Assembly: GCA_002335345.1 (NCBI GenBank)
Contig: DDCS01000118.1
Span: forward strand, 1 to 21,484
DNA from: Flavobacteriaceae bacterium UBA2000
GTDB taxonomy: Bacteria > Bacteroidota > Bacteroidia > Flavobacteriales > Flavobacteriaceae
DNA length: 21,484 bases
Direction: 5' to 3'
Position 1 is the first letter of the stretch. The number at the start of each line of letters is the position of its first letter. Positions 1-8,037 of this stretch are shown here, one piece after another. The notes beneath the pieces were generated by a model, which saw only the letters and a list, made by a program, of their open reading frames with translations, had not been told where the DNA came from and did not search any database. The position numbers were made by a program, and so were the translations under genes.

Positions 1-15
1 AATCAAGATAAAAGA

Positions 16-732
16 TTAATGCTCCGTTTCTCCCTTCACCACTAATCGAAAACCTTCCCCGTGTATGTTAATGATTTCTACCTGAGGATCAACGCTTAAA
101 TACTTTCGAAGTTTAGCGATGTAAACATCCATACTACGTGAAGTAAAATAATTATCATCCCGCCAAATTTTTGTCAAAGCCAGTTCTCTCGGCATCAAGT
201 CATTTTTGTGCAAAGCCAAGAGGCGCAACAAATCATTTTCTTTTGGAGAGAGTTTTATCGGCTTTTCTTCTTTATAGGTCAAATAACGCAATTTTGCATT
301 AAGCTGAAACGCACCAAATTTAAAATCGAACAATTTACTATCCCCTTTTGTTTCACTACTTTTTCTCTGGATAATCGCCTTAATTTTCATGAGCAGAACC
401 TCGCTGTCAAATGGCTTGTTTAAATAATCATCAGCACCAATTTTATAACCCTTGAGCACATCCTCTTTCATGGCTTTGGCCGTTAAAAATATAATGGGGA
501 CCTCTTGATTCTTTTCTCGAATTTCTTTGGCCAGAGTAAATCCATCCTTGTAAGGCATCATTACATCGAGAATACACAAATCAAAATGATCTTTTTTAAA
601 CTTCTCAAAGCCTTCCATACCATTTTTTGCATGAATCACCTCATAGTCATTCATGGTCAGGTAATCCTTGAGTACAGTTCCAAAATTTGGATCGTCTTCA
701 ACTAAGAGAATTTTTTTGTTTTGTTTTTCCAT
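16..732 (-). CDS. OmpR/PhoB-family response regulator (RprY-like)
   Basis: DNA-binding response regulator of 238 residues, the usual length for the OmpR family. The receiver domain (about 5-124) has the acidic pocket E12-D13-D14, phosphoacceptor D56 in LDVMMP, T84 in FLTAK and K106 in NKPF, so all phosphotransfer residues are present. A winged-helix effector domain follows (about 133-233), with the expected ENDLLRLL recognition region and a C-terminal GEGFRL hairpin. It lies 3 bp downstream of the histidine kinase gene and is certainly co-transcribed with it, so that kinase is its likely partner. In Bacteroides a pair of this general type is called RprX/RprY; assigning that name here is inference. 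Targets are unknown, but the direct repeats in front of the kinase gene (2299-2354) are plausible autoregulatory sites. The ATG start gives a normal N-terminus. Confidence 0.95.
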   Translation of the reverse strand: MEKQNKKILLVEDDPNFGTVLKDYLTMNDYEVIHAKNGMEGFEKFKKDHFDLCILDVMMPYKDGFTLAKEIREKNQEVPIIFLTAKAMKEDVLKGYKIGADDYLNKPFDSEVLLMKIKAIIQRKSSETKGDSKLFDFKFGAFQLNAKLRYLTYKEEKPIKLSPKENDLLRLLALHKNDLMPRELALTKIWRDDNYFTSRSMDVYIAKLRKYLSVDPQVEIINIHGEGFRLVVKGETEH

Positions 733-735
733 TTT

Positions 736-2298
736 TTAAGAGATTAGGTCAAATTTAATGATAAACGTGCTCCCTTTACCTTTTTCGCTTTCGACATAGA
801 TTTCGGCATTGTGATCGTCCAGGATACGCTTAACATAGGCCAGTCCCAGGCCATGTCCCTTAACGTTGTGAATATCACCGGTGGGTTCACGATAAAATTT
901 TTCAAATATTCGTTTTTGAGCTGCTTTAGACATCCCTATTCCATTATCGGCCACTTTCAAAATAATGCTGTCCTTAACATTCTCTGTACTTATGGTGATT
1001 TCTGGGGCTTGATCTGAATATTTTATGGCATTGTCTAAAATATTAACCATAACGTTAGTCAGGTGCAAATCATTGCCCAATATAGAAGACTTTAAAGCCT
1101 CAAAATTTGTGTTTAATTTGCCAGAGCGATTGTCCATCATCAGCGTGACATGACTCATGGCATCTTCGATAATTTCATGCAATTTAATGCGCTCCTTTGG
1201 TAGATCTAATTGGTTTTTTTCGAGTTTAGAAATTCGCAAAACATTTTCAACTTGAGCGTGCATTCGCCGATTTTCATCGCGAATCATTTTCATGTATCGC
1301 GCGATAAATTCTTTATCATCAGCCACTTTTGGATTTTTCATGGCATCCAAGGCCAAATTAATCGTCGCAATAGGGGTCTTGAATTCGTGCGTCATATTAT
1401 TAATAAAATCTGTCTTAATTTGAGAGATTTGACGTTGACGCATGAGTTGTGAAAGCGTATTGGAATAAGTCAAAATAATTATTGACGTAAAGATCAGTGA
1501 AAGAAGGGCCATCCCAAAAAAGGAATTGAATATTTCCCGGTTTTTATCTGAGAAGTTGACATATAACTGATACTGAGATTCAAAAGAATCATTGACAAAC
1601 AGGGGTACGCCGTAAGTACTTTGGGGGTGAAGTTGAAAATATCGCGATCGAACTTTTGTCGCCAGATCATTACTATACACCGCAAATTCGAATTTTGATT
1701 TTATCCCTCGGTCAGTCGCTTGACGCTCAATTAACCCTTGAATCTCCTGGGCACTTACGCGTTTATGCAAAGGCATTCGTGAGGCTATATTGGATACTGC
1801 TTCTTCAAATTGTTTTCGCTCAAAATCACGCAATCGATCAAAATCTACAATGGTCTCAGTCACTTGGCCTTGATCATCAAGAGAGCTGATAATTTTGGTG
1901 GTCGTCTTTTGATTGGTGATTTTTTTAAAGGCGATTGAATCAAATTCAAATTCAAAAAAGTAAGACGACAATTTGTAATCTTCTTCAATTATACCATCAG
2001 AGAAAATAATTGTTTCATTTTTGTCTTCATTGACAATTCGATAAATCAATTCAGTAACATTGATGTTTTCTGGAGTGTCAATGCTGTCTACGAGACCGCT
2101 GTATAACTGATAATAATCCTCGGTTTCCCTTAATTCAATTTGTCGCGATACATCAATTAACAGTTGCCGGACTCCCAGAGAAAACTGATCTTCCTTAGCG
2201 TTGAACGCATTGCGTATCCAATAGCCCTGAACAAACACGATGCCCAAAAGTGAAAGAGACATCAAGCCGATTAATAAGGAAAACAATCGTTTGTTCAT
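736..2298 (-). CDS. Membrane sensor histidine kinase, no HAMP domain
   Basis: Sensor kinase of 520 residues. A first membrane helix (about 5-27) and a second (about 258-278) enclose a roughly 230-residue periplasmic sensor domain (about 28-255) that I do not recognise. No HAMP domain is visible: about 15 residues after the second helix the chain runs into the HisKA dimerisation helix with the H-box NMTHEFKTP, H304 being the phosphorylated histidine. The HATPase domain has the N-box NVMVNILDNAIKYS (415-428), the G1 box DNGIGM (451-456) and the G2 box GHGLGL (481-486), so it looks catalytically complete. It is the first gene of a two-gene operon with the response regulator, separated by 3 bp. 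The signal sensed cannot be read from the sequence; the acidic, Phe-rich stretch near 113-123 is a notable part of the sensor. Confidence 0.95.
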   Translation of the reverse strand: MNKRLFSLLIGLMSLSLLGIVFVQGYWIRNAFNAKEDQFSLGVRQLLIDVSRQIELRETEDYYQLYSGLVDSIDTPENINVTELIYRIVNEDKNETIIFSDGIIEEDYKLSSYFFEFEFDSIAFKKITNQKTTTKIISSLDDQGQVTETIVDFDRLRDFERKQFEEAVSNIASRMPLHKRVSAQEIQGLIERQATDRGIKSKFEFAVYSNDLATKVRSRYFQLHPQSTYGVPLFVNDSFESQYQLYVNFSDKNREIFNSFFGMALLSLIFTSIIILTYSNTLSQLMRQRQISQIKTDFINNMTHEFKTPIATINLALDAMKNPKVADDKEFIARYMKMIRDENRRMHAQVENVLRISKLEKNQLDLPKERIKLHEIIEDAMSHVTLMMDNRSGKLNTNFEALKSSILGNDLHLTNVMVNILDNAIKYSDQAPEITISTENVKDSIILKVADNGIGMSKAAQKRIFEKFYREPTGDIHNVKGHGLGLAYVKRILDDHNAEIYVESEKGKGSTFIIKFDLIS

Positions 2299-2354
2299 AT
2301 GTTAAAATTAAGATTTTAACATCGAGCCATGTTTTGCTTTAACCAAAACTTAAC
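2299..2354 (-). promoter_or_regulatory. Candidate OmpR-type operator upstream of the kinase
   Basis: Directly abutting the kinase ATG is a perfect inverted repeat: arms ATGTTAAAAT (2299-2308) and ATTTTAACAT (2313-2322), loop TAAG. Reading the minus strand, GTTAA occurs as direct repeats at 2354-2350, 2343-2339 and 2320-2316, spaced 11 and 23 bp. OmpR/PhoB regulators typically bind direct repeats 11 bp apart. Autoregulation by the neighbouring regulator is inference. The palindrome could instead act in the mRNA, masking the start codon. No TAnnTTTG promoter was found in this gap. Confidence 0.4.
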
Positions 2355-2420
2355 AAACCCAATGAGTGTCATTTTTTATATTAGAATCAAAGGATATTTA
2401 TCACTTTGACCCTCAGAGAA

Positions 2421-3038
2421 TTATTGTTGAGAAAAACGTTTAGAAAGCTGTGAATGAAGGCGCTTTATTTCAAGATTTAGCGTCTTTAAATCCAAGTTTT
2501 CAACGACAAAATCGGCCAAAGGTATTTTTCTTTCATCGGACCACTGCCGATTTAATCGCTCTTTTACCTGTTCTCTAGTCCAAGAATCACGTTTCATCAC
2601 ACGCTCAATTCTAAGATCTTCTGGTGCTGTGATCAAAATACTCAAGTCGCAATTTCTCTCTCCTCCAGTCTCAAATAAAATAGCTGCCTCCTTCAAAATA
2701 TAGGATCCCTCTTGACAAGAGACCCAACGGTTAAAATCATCAAAAACCTTGGGATGTACTTTTGCGTTCCAGCGATTGAGCAATTCGGGGGTATTAAAGA
2801 GCTTTTGAGCAATCCAATCTCGATTTAATTGGCCTAGGTTATTGAAAACATTTTCTCCAAGGAGCTGAATCAATGATTCACGAAGTTCTGCATCTTGTTC
2901 CATTAGACGTTTTGCCGCCCGATCGGCATAATAAACCGCAACGCCAAGGTCTTCAAACAGCGCCGCTGCTGTAGTCTTACCTGAGCCGATTCCGCCCGTT
3001 AAACAGACGATCCTTGGACTATTGTGCGAATTCAACAT
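2421..3038 (-). CDS. coaE: Dephospho-CoA kinase
   Basis: Catalyses the last step of coenzyme A synthesis, phosphorylating the 3'-hydroxyl of dephospho-CoA with ATP in the cytoplasm. With the ATG at 3038 the protein has 205 residues, normal for CoaE. The P-loop GGIGSGKTT lies at 15-23, followed by the YYADRAAK segment with the acidic residue (D39) that serves the kinase reaction, the HPKVF motif, and the KEAAILFETG segment of the CoA-binding lid region. A TTG at 3044 would add two residues; the ATG is preferred. It overlaps the end of the YbbR gene by 20 bp and is the last gene of a glycosyltransferase-YbbR-coaE operon. The upstream CoA enzymes CoaB and CoaC are encoded separately at 11556-12755. 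Confidence 0.95.
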   Translation of the reverse strand: MLNSHNSPRIVCLTGGIGSGKTTAAALFEDLGVAVYYADRAAKRLMEQDAELRESLIQLLGENVFNNLGQLNRDWIAQKLFNTPELLNRWNAKVHPKVFDDFNRWVSCQEGSYILKEAAILFETGGERNCDLSILITAPEDLRIERVMKRDSWTREQVKERLNRQWSDERKIPLADFVVENLDLKTLNLEIKRLHSQLSKRFSQQ

Positions 3039-3963
3039 AATCAACCTTTTTATGACTTAGTTCGGGCTTATAAACTCCTTGAGGCAGTTGACTCAACCTA
3101 GGAATCATAAAACTGTCTTCAGAAATTCGCTCGGTATAATCGCAAATCAATCTAAAATTGGATTTATCATATAAAGCGTATTCGTTTACAGGAATCTCCA
3201 CAGATAAGATCATCATTTCCGGAAATATTTGGAGCCTTTTTCCTCGTGGAACGTTAATCAGTTCTACGGGTAATTCGATTTGCTTTTGGGTATACTCCAA
3301 AATTTGCGCCGACCAATTAATACTGTCCTGCGATCGACTCAGCTCATTTGAAAAAAGCGATTCTAAGGCAATGGATTTACTGACATTAGTTCTTAAACCT
3401 TCTAGGCGCGTATAAGTCGTTCTAATCGAGCTCATAGTATCTATTATTTGGGAGGGACCATAAACGGTGATCTCACTAGGCTCTATTATTGGCGAACCAA
3501 TCATTTTAAACCCTTGCGATAAACTGACCTCTCCTTGGAAAATAACTTTAATTTCTTTTGCAGCCATGCGATCAATGGGCACAACCAGTTCTTTTGTATC
3601 GATAGAAATAACCCCTGCGGCGGGCATTTTTTGATAACAAAAAGCCAGTAACTGGTCCTGACTAAATCGAATTTTATTGTTTTGCATCATACGTCCGGCC
3701 GAAAGATCAATCACTAGGCTTTTATCGCTAAAGAACTCCGTCAATAATTTAAAACCATTGGCCTTAACCGTTACTAAAAGCACTTTGGGGGCATCCGTCG
3801 AAACGAGCGTTTGCTGGGGAAAGTTTGCGTATTCCAAGTTTAGCGTAAATTCTGCCACTAAAGGCTTGGAAAATTTGGTCAAAAACCAAATCGAGGTCGC
3901 CAACAACAAAAACATTAAAAACGACCGTAGCTTTTGATTCCTCTTGAATTTTAACAAACTCAT
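3019..3963 (-). CDS. YbbR-domain envelope protein (CdaR-like)
   Basis: Protein of 314 residues with one N-terminal membrane helix (about 13-30) and an extracytoplasmic beta-rich remainder. The stretch GFKMIGSPIIEPSEITVYGP (near 150-170) is a typical YbbR repeat signature, with a second, less clear repeat after it. In Firmicutes YbbR proteins (CdaR) modulate the diadenylate cyclase CdaA, but there is no cyclase gene here, so that role is not shown. The longer reading frame would start at 4023 inside the glycosyltransferase gene; the ATG at 3963 is chosen because it leaves a 7-bp gap to the upstream gene and puts the hydrophobic helix near the N-terminus. Operon with the glycosyltransferase and coaE. 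Confidence 0.85.
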   Translation of the reverse strand: MSLLKFKRNQKLRSFLMFLLLATSIWFLTKFSKPLVAEFTLNLEYANFPQQTLVSTDAPKVLLVTVKANGFKLLTEFFSDKSLVIDLSAGRMMQNNKIRFSQDQLLAFCYQKMPAAGVISIDTKELVVPIDRMAAKEIKVIFQGEVSLSQGFKMIGSPIIEPSEITVYGPSQIIDTMSSIRTTYTRLEGLRTNVSKSIALESLFSNELSRSQDSINWSAQILEYTQKQIELPVELINVPRGKRLQIFPEMMILSVEIPVNEYALYDKSNFRLICDYTERISEDSFMIPRLSQLPQGVYKPELSHKKVDYVEFAQ

Positions 3964-3970
3964 AGTGTAC

Positions 3971-4969
3971 TTATTTACGAAACATTTGAGGAAACTTTTT
4001 ATGAGGGTCACAATGGAGCACACTTAAATAAAACCACCCGCGAATAAAGCCGATGGCGTAGGCTATAGATTGGATCGCAAAGACAAAGGGGATCATGAAT
4101 AGTGCTCTAAAGGATTTAAGATTGAGCATTCCAGTAAAAGCCAGAAAAATGGCATAAGCCAAAACAAAGTATAACATATTAAAACACCCCAGTAACCCAA
4201 GAATTAAAGAAGTGAGTCCCAAAAGGACGACAAAGATCGGCAACCAAAAAACCCAAGAAGCATACTTTGGTTTTTTTACATTTAAAATACTACGGGCTAA
4301 TCCAAATTTATAAATCTGACGGGCATAACTCGACCAGGTAATGCGTCTTTTATGGTACACCAATGCGCGTTCAATATATTTGGTTTTAAAACCTAAATCC
4401 CATAATCGTTGAACGAGTTCTGGATCTTCACCTGGGTGTAAATTGCCAAAACCACCAGAAATTTCAAAGGCCTTTTTACTCATGCCCATATTGAAACTGC
4501 GGGGTTCATAGGGCTTCAATTTACGCTTGTTTCCCCGAATCCCTCCTGTGGTCCAAAAAGAAGTCATGACAAAACTAATGGCCTTTTGACGCAAATTAAA
4601 ATTAGAATGGGCTGCATCAGGACCGCCAAAACAATCCACGTATTCAGCATTTAAGGATTCTTCCACTGCTAAAAGATAATGCGCCGAAAGTAAGCAATCT
4701 GAATCCAAAATAATAAAGTAATTCCCGCTGGCCCTTTTCATACCATAATTTCGAGAATCACCAGGACCAGTATTTTCCTTATAATAATAGTGAATATTCA
4801 TTCCAGGAAATTCACGCATTACTTCGTCACAACCTGGCTTAGAACCATCATCCACCACGACGACTTCAAACGGTATTGACCCCTCTAGTCGCGTCATCGA
4901 AGACAACAACTCCCGAAGCTCATCAGGGCGATTATAAACGGGGACGACAAAAGATAACGACAATGGCAT
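3971..4969 (-). CDS. Membrane-bound family 2 glycosyltransferase
   Basis: A 332-residue GT2 (GT-A fold) enzyme. The N-terminal domain has the nucleotide-binding VVVVDDG segment (D40-D41), the metal-binding DSD at 89-91, and the conserved acidic GED at 180-182 preceding the region that positions the acceptor. Three hydrophobic segments follow (about 238-263, 265-285, 290-312), then a short basic tail, so it is anchored at the cytoplasmic face of the inner membrane. Sugar donor and acceptor cannot be told from sequence; polysaccharide or lipid-linked sugar synthesis is the usual role. It is the first gene of the operon with the YbbR gene and coaE. A TAnnTTTG element lies 4 bp before the ATG. 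Confidence 0.9.
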   Translation of the reverse strand: MPLSLSFVVPVYNRPDELRELLSSMTRLEGSIPFEVVVVDDGSKPGCDEVMREFPGMNIHYYYKENTGPGDSRNYGMKRASGNYFIILDSDCLLSAHYLLAVEESLNAEYVDCFGGPDAAHSNFNLRQKAISFVMTSFWTTGGIRGNKRKLKPYEPRSFNMGMSKKAFEISGGFGNLHPGEDPELVQRLWDLGFKTKYIERALVYHKRRITWSSYARQIYKFGLARSILNVKKPKYASWVFWLPIFVVLLGLTSLILGLLGCFNMLYFVLAYAIFLAFTGMLNLKSFRALFMIPFVFAIQSIAYAIGFIRGWFYLSVLHCDPHKKFPQMFRK

Positions 4970-4973
4970 AAGA

Positions 4974-4981
4974 CAAAAATA
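4974..4981 (-). promoter_or_regulatory. Candidate -7 element of the glycosyltransferase gene
   Basis: On the minus strand TATTTTTG matches the Bacteroidota -7 consensus TAnnTTTG exactly and ends 4 bp before the ATG at 4969. No TTTG was found at the expected -33 distance, which falls inside the terminator hairpin just upstream, so the assignment rests on the -7 match alone. Confidence 0.4.
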
Positions 4982-4987
4982 AGCAAT

Positions 4988-5016
4988 AAAAAAGCCATCC
5001 GGTTAAGGATGGCTTT
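4988..5016 (-). terminator. Intrinsic terminator of the T9SS substrate gene
   Basis: Inverted repeat GCCATCC (4994-5000) and GGATGGC (5007-5013) with a 6-nt loop. Read on the minus strand the stem is followed by a run of six T, the classic rho-independent form. It begins 25 bp after the stop codon of the secreted-protein gene. Confidence 0.85.
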
Positions 5017-5040
5017 CTTGTATAACTAATTATACCTTAT

Positions 5041-7977
5041 TTATTGCTTGATCAACTTGTAAGTGCCCGTTTGACCATCAACAGTTACTTCCATAAGGTA
5101 AGCACCTGCAGATAAGTGAGCCACATTTAACTCAGTAGTCGTTGCATCAACATTGATGTCAAGCATTTTCTGACCTAAAATGTTGTATAACACAACTGAC
5201 TCTATGTTTTGGGCAGCAGCAAGATTAATGCGTTCGCGGGTTGGGTTCGGATAGAACTCGAAACCTTCGATTTCATTGCTTGCAGTACCTAACTGACAGT
5301 TATCAAAGATAATGTCGGTAATCCCACCAGTGTTCACTACAAAACAGTAGTACGTTTGACCACCTACAACAGGAATAGTCGCGCTTGAACCTGGTAAACA
5401 TTGGTTCTGATAATAGTCTACGTGTACCAAATCTGTCTCATTTGAGGACTGATCAGGAGCAGTGTAGAAGGTTACAGAGCTAATACCCGCTGGAGAAGCA
5501 ATCGTTCCAGTGATGAAACCATTGATTTCAGGAGTAAACTCATACCATACACCAGCAGCACCAGAGATATCACAACCCGCAGGAGTTCCAGCTTCTTCAG
5601 TAGCAGCGGGCATCGCCACATCTTCATCAGTAAATGGACAACCTACAGCCAATAAATCAATTGCGTTAACAATATCGTTATTTGGTGGTGGAATCAAAGT
5701 ACATTCCATGGTCAACTCAAAGCTTCCAACACTTGTATTCCATCCGTGAACTAGGATGTAGAAAGTCGTGTTTCCGTCAGATACGAATTCAACAGAAGAC
5801 TGGAAGTTTGGACAGTCGTCATCGTTTCCAACAACACAGGTGAAGTCTCCACATGAACCAGTGTAAACAGAAAGCTTGGTGTCATAATCCGTATTATCAC
5901 TACAAGTGTACAATAAGATCTCAGAAGCAAGTCCTGCAGTATCCTCAAACTTATACCAAACACCTGGAGCACCAGTTGTTGTGTCACAATCAGGCGCAAC
6001 TCCTACGTCAGAAGTTGCTGATAAGGTATCTCCAAATACTGAAGTGTTACACTCAATTGGTCGCGCACCAACACAAACATCATAGGTTAATGGATCAGTA
6101 GCCACCATTTCGATATCCATCAAAAGGTCTGGACCTAATCCTCCACCAACACCACACTCAGCGAAGGTCGCCCATGTTGGGCAGACACCAAATCCACCAC
6201 CTGGGTTTTGCCATAATGCAGCATTGTCATTCGTGTCTGTCGCACTACTCCAGAACCACTGACCTGCAAGGCCAAATTCCATTACGGCGGCAACAGAAAT
6301 CCAATAACGCGTATCAGGGTTAAGGGTAGCTTCAATAACTTGAGCAGGCTCAAGGGTGAAGTTACCATCTGCATCTGCATCAACACTTCCAGGGAAAGAT
6401 TCTTGGTAACGGATGTCACCAGGAATACCATTATCATCGTTATAGATGGTTAATTGTACCGTACTGTTTGGATCACCAGGAAGGCCTGGTGCACCCGCAG
6501 AGTAACGTCCTTGAATATCAATAGAACAAATTAAACCTGCATCACCAGTAAAGAAAACGTCATCAACAGCAATACTTGTAAAGTCTGGGAAGTCAGGGAA
6601 AATTTGTGCTGGTGGTCCACCACCGGTTGGTACTTCATTTACATAGGAGAAGTCACCACAACCAGGAGATTGAGTTCCTATAACTACGCTACCTAAAGCA
6701 GCCTCATTTGCAGGATCTGCATTTAGACCTTTTATATACCATCCGTACTGTACAAAAGTATCTTCTGGCGCAACATCGGTATAAACAACTTCAAAAAACT
6801 CACCTTCAATCAGAGGAGCAGTCTCAATTTTTAATACTGAAAAGTTCGCATTGAAAACTTTAATAAAAGCTTCAGCCTGATAGCCTGGATCGATTGTATT
6901 AGAGATAACAAAACCAGTCCAAGTCAAGTTTTGACCAGCTAATGAAGGATCATCGACATATGTATTACCTTCAAAGTCCTTATTACCTAAACCAGTTACT
7001 GGATCAACCCAGAAAGGATCGGCTGGATTCCAGGTATTGAAATTCGGTTGAAGAGTCACCGAACCTGTAACTGGAGTAGCATCAATAACAGTTTTTAAAT
7101 CTGGCACACCCCATCCACCGCCGAAAACGAATCCACCACCATTGGCTGGTGTTTCGAATACATTAGCATAACCAATATATGGCGCAGTTGGATCAAAGAA
7201 AATTGTAGTTGACGGGGCTAATTCCGTAGCTACCAAATCAAGGATAATGTGATTATCTGGAAATCCAATAGCCCCAAAAGGAGTAGGCGTGGTTAAACCA
7301 CAGGTAGCTGAAAATACATACCCAGGAGCAGTTTCACCTAAATCGTTATCGTATAGGCGGATATCGTTATCCGGATCATCTTCAGCAAATACTTCTACAA
7401 TTATCTCAGTATTCGCATCTACTACAACAGGAGCATCAAATTCAAAAAATGTTTTTACATCCGCTCCAGCAGCATTATAAGTCATTTGAGCTTCAGCGAT
7501 TTGAGTGTAAGTACCTGCAGGGAATACGGCGTCACTTGTCCATGCGCGAATTACTCCTGTACCATCAGCTCCTCCACCCGCAAAGGTGTACGCAAATTCC
7601 AAGCCATCTACTTGAATATCGCCAGAGTAACCAAAATCAGCTGGGGTGTAAGTTCTAAACCAGGAATTTTCTCGTGTTGTTCCTCCGCCACCACAAGCAA
7701 TCGTACCGCCATCAAGTGTTTCATTGTCAACACTGTGCGACATCACAACTTGATTAATAGAATTTGGTGTTTCAAGGCCACGTGCAGATTGCGACTGAAT
7801 TGCTTGACCACGTGATGTACCTTCATTAAACGAATAATTCGCATTCGCTTGGCCAGACATCGCACGAGAAGCAGCCTGGGCCTCCGCTTGACTCAAACTC
7901 GGCGTTGCTTTTTGAACCACTTGGCCAAAACCAGTAGTGAAGCACGCCAAAGCGAAAATTAAAGTAATTTTTTTCAT
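5041..7977 (-). CDS. Large secreted multidomain protein with T9SS sorting domain
   Basis: A 978-residue protein. Residues 1-19 are a signal peptide ending GFGQ. An Ala/Ser/Gln-rich linker follows (about 20-75). A beta-sandwich-like region (about 90-250) ends ILDLVAT, and a distinct module (about 259-433) carries YIGYANVFE and FGGGWGVPDL. A second beta-sandwich-like region (about 435-626) ends DIEMVAT. Two PPC-like modules (about 633-760 and 765-895) each hold a G(A)xGVWYxF core, and a type A T9SS sorting domain (about 903-978) has FEFYPNPTRERINL, VVLYNILGQKML and the final GTYKLIKQ. It should cross the inner membrane by Sec and the outer membrane by T9SS, ending on the surface or in the medium. 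No protease or glycosidase active site is recognisable; a binding or adhesive role is a guess. It stands alone, with its own promoter and terminator. The protein is rich in Gly, Asp and Thr and poor in Lys, unlike its neighbours. Confidence 0.92.
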   Translation of the reverse strand: MKKITLIFALACFTTGFGQVVQKATPSLSQAEAQAASRAMSGQANANYSFNEGTSRGQAIQSQSARGLETPNSINQVVMSHSVDNETLDGGTIACGGGGTTRENSWFRTYTPADFGYSGDIQVDGLEFAYTFAGGGADGTGVIRAWTSDAVFPAGTYTQIAEAQMTYNAAGADVKTFFEFDAPVVVDANTEIIVEVFAEDDPDNDIRLYDNDLGETAPGYVFSATCGLTTPTPFGAIGFPDNHIILDLVATELAPSTTIFFDPTAPYIGYANVFETPANGGGFVFGGGWGVPDLKTVIDATPVTGSVTLQPNFNTWNPADPFWVDPVTGLGNKDFEGNTYVDDPSLAGQNLTWTGFVISNTIDPGYQAEAFIKVFNANFSVLKIETAPLIEGEFFEVVYTDVAPEDTFVQYGWYIKGLNADPANEAALGSVVIGTQSPGCGDFSYVNEVPTGGGPPAQIFPDFPDFTSIAVDDVFFTGDAGLICSIDIQGRYSAGAPGLPGDPNSTVQLTIYNDDNGIPGDIRYQESFPGSVDADADGNFTLEPAQVIEATLNPDTRYWISVAAVMEFGLAGQWFWSSATDTNDNAALWQNPGGGFGVCPTWATFAECGVGGGLGPDLLMDIEMVATDPLTYDVCVGARPIECNTSVFGDTLSATSDVGVAPDCDTTTGAPGVWYKFEDTAGLASEILLYTCSDNTDYDTKLSVYTGSCGDFTCVVGNDDDCPNFQSSVEFVSDGNTTFYILVHGWNTSVGSFELTMECTLIPPPNNDIVNAIDLLAVGCPFTDEDVAMPAATEEAGTPAGCDISGAAGVWYEFTPEINGFITGTIASPAGISSVTFYTAPDQSSNETDLVHVDYYQNQCLPGSSATIPVVGGQTYYCFVVNTGGITDIIFDNCQLGTASNEIEGFEFYPNPTRERINLAAAQNIESVVLYNILGQKMLDINVDATTTELNVAHLSAGAYLMEVTVDGQTGTYKLIKQ

Positions 7978-8006
7978 AATTATCGATATAAATTAGTTAT
8001 TAGACG

Positions 8007-8037
8007 TAAATGTATTTATAAAATTGAAATTAACAAA
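8007..8037 (-). promoter_or_regulatory. Promoter of the T9SS substrate gene
   Basis: On the minus strand TTTG (8037-8034) is followed, after exactly 19 bp, by TACATTTA (8014-8007). This matches the Bacteroidota promoter TTTG-N19-TAnnTTTG in all but the last base. Transcription would start near 8000, giving a leader of about 20 nt. The TTTG is the first four bases after the fabI terminator stem. Confidence 0.65.

Noticed and set aside
2386..2408. Hairpin TCAAAG / CTTTGA after coaE as a terminator
   Set aside because: Only a 6-bp, A/T-rich stem with a long loop and no clean T tract; too weak to call.
3964..4023. Longer N-terminus of the YbbR protein
   Set aside because: It would overlap the glycosyltransferase gene by 53 bp and bury the membrane helix; the ATG at 3963 fits better.
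5853..6101. 82-residue plus-strand frame rich in Gln, His and Leu inside the same gene
   Set aside because: Shadow frame; its odd composition is explained by reading the antisense of Asp/Thr/Val-rich coding sequence.
7486..7815. 109-residue open frame on the plus strand, antisense to the T9SS substrate gene
   Set aside because: It lies wholly inside a clearly coding frame with signal peptide and sorting domain, has no family resemblance, and reflects the composition of the opposite strand.
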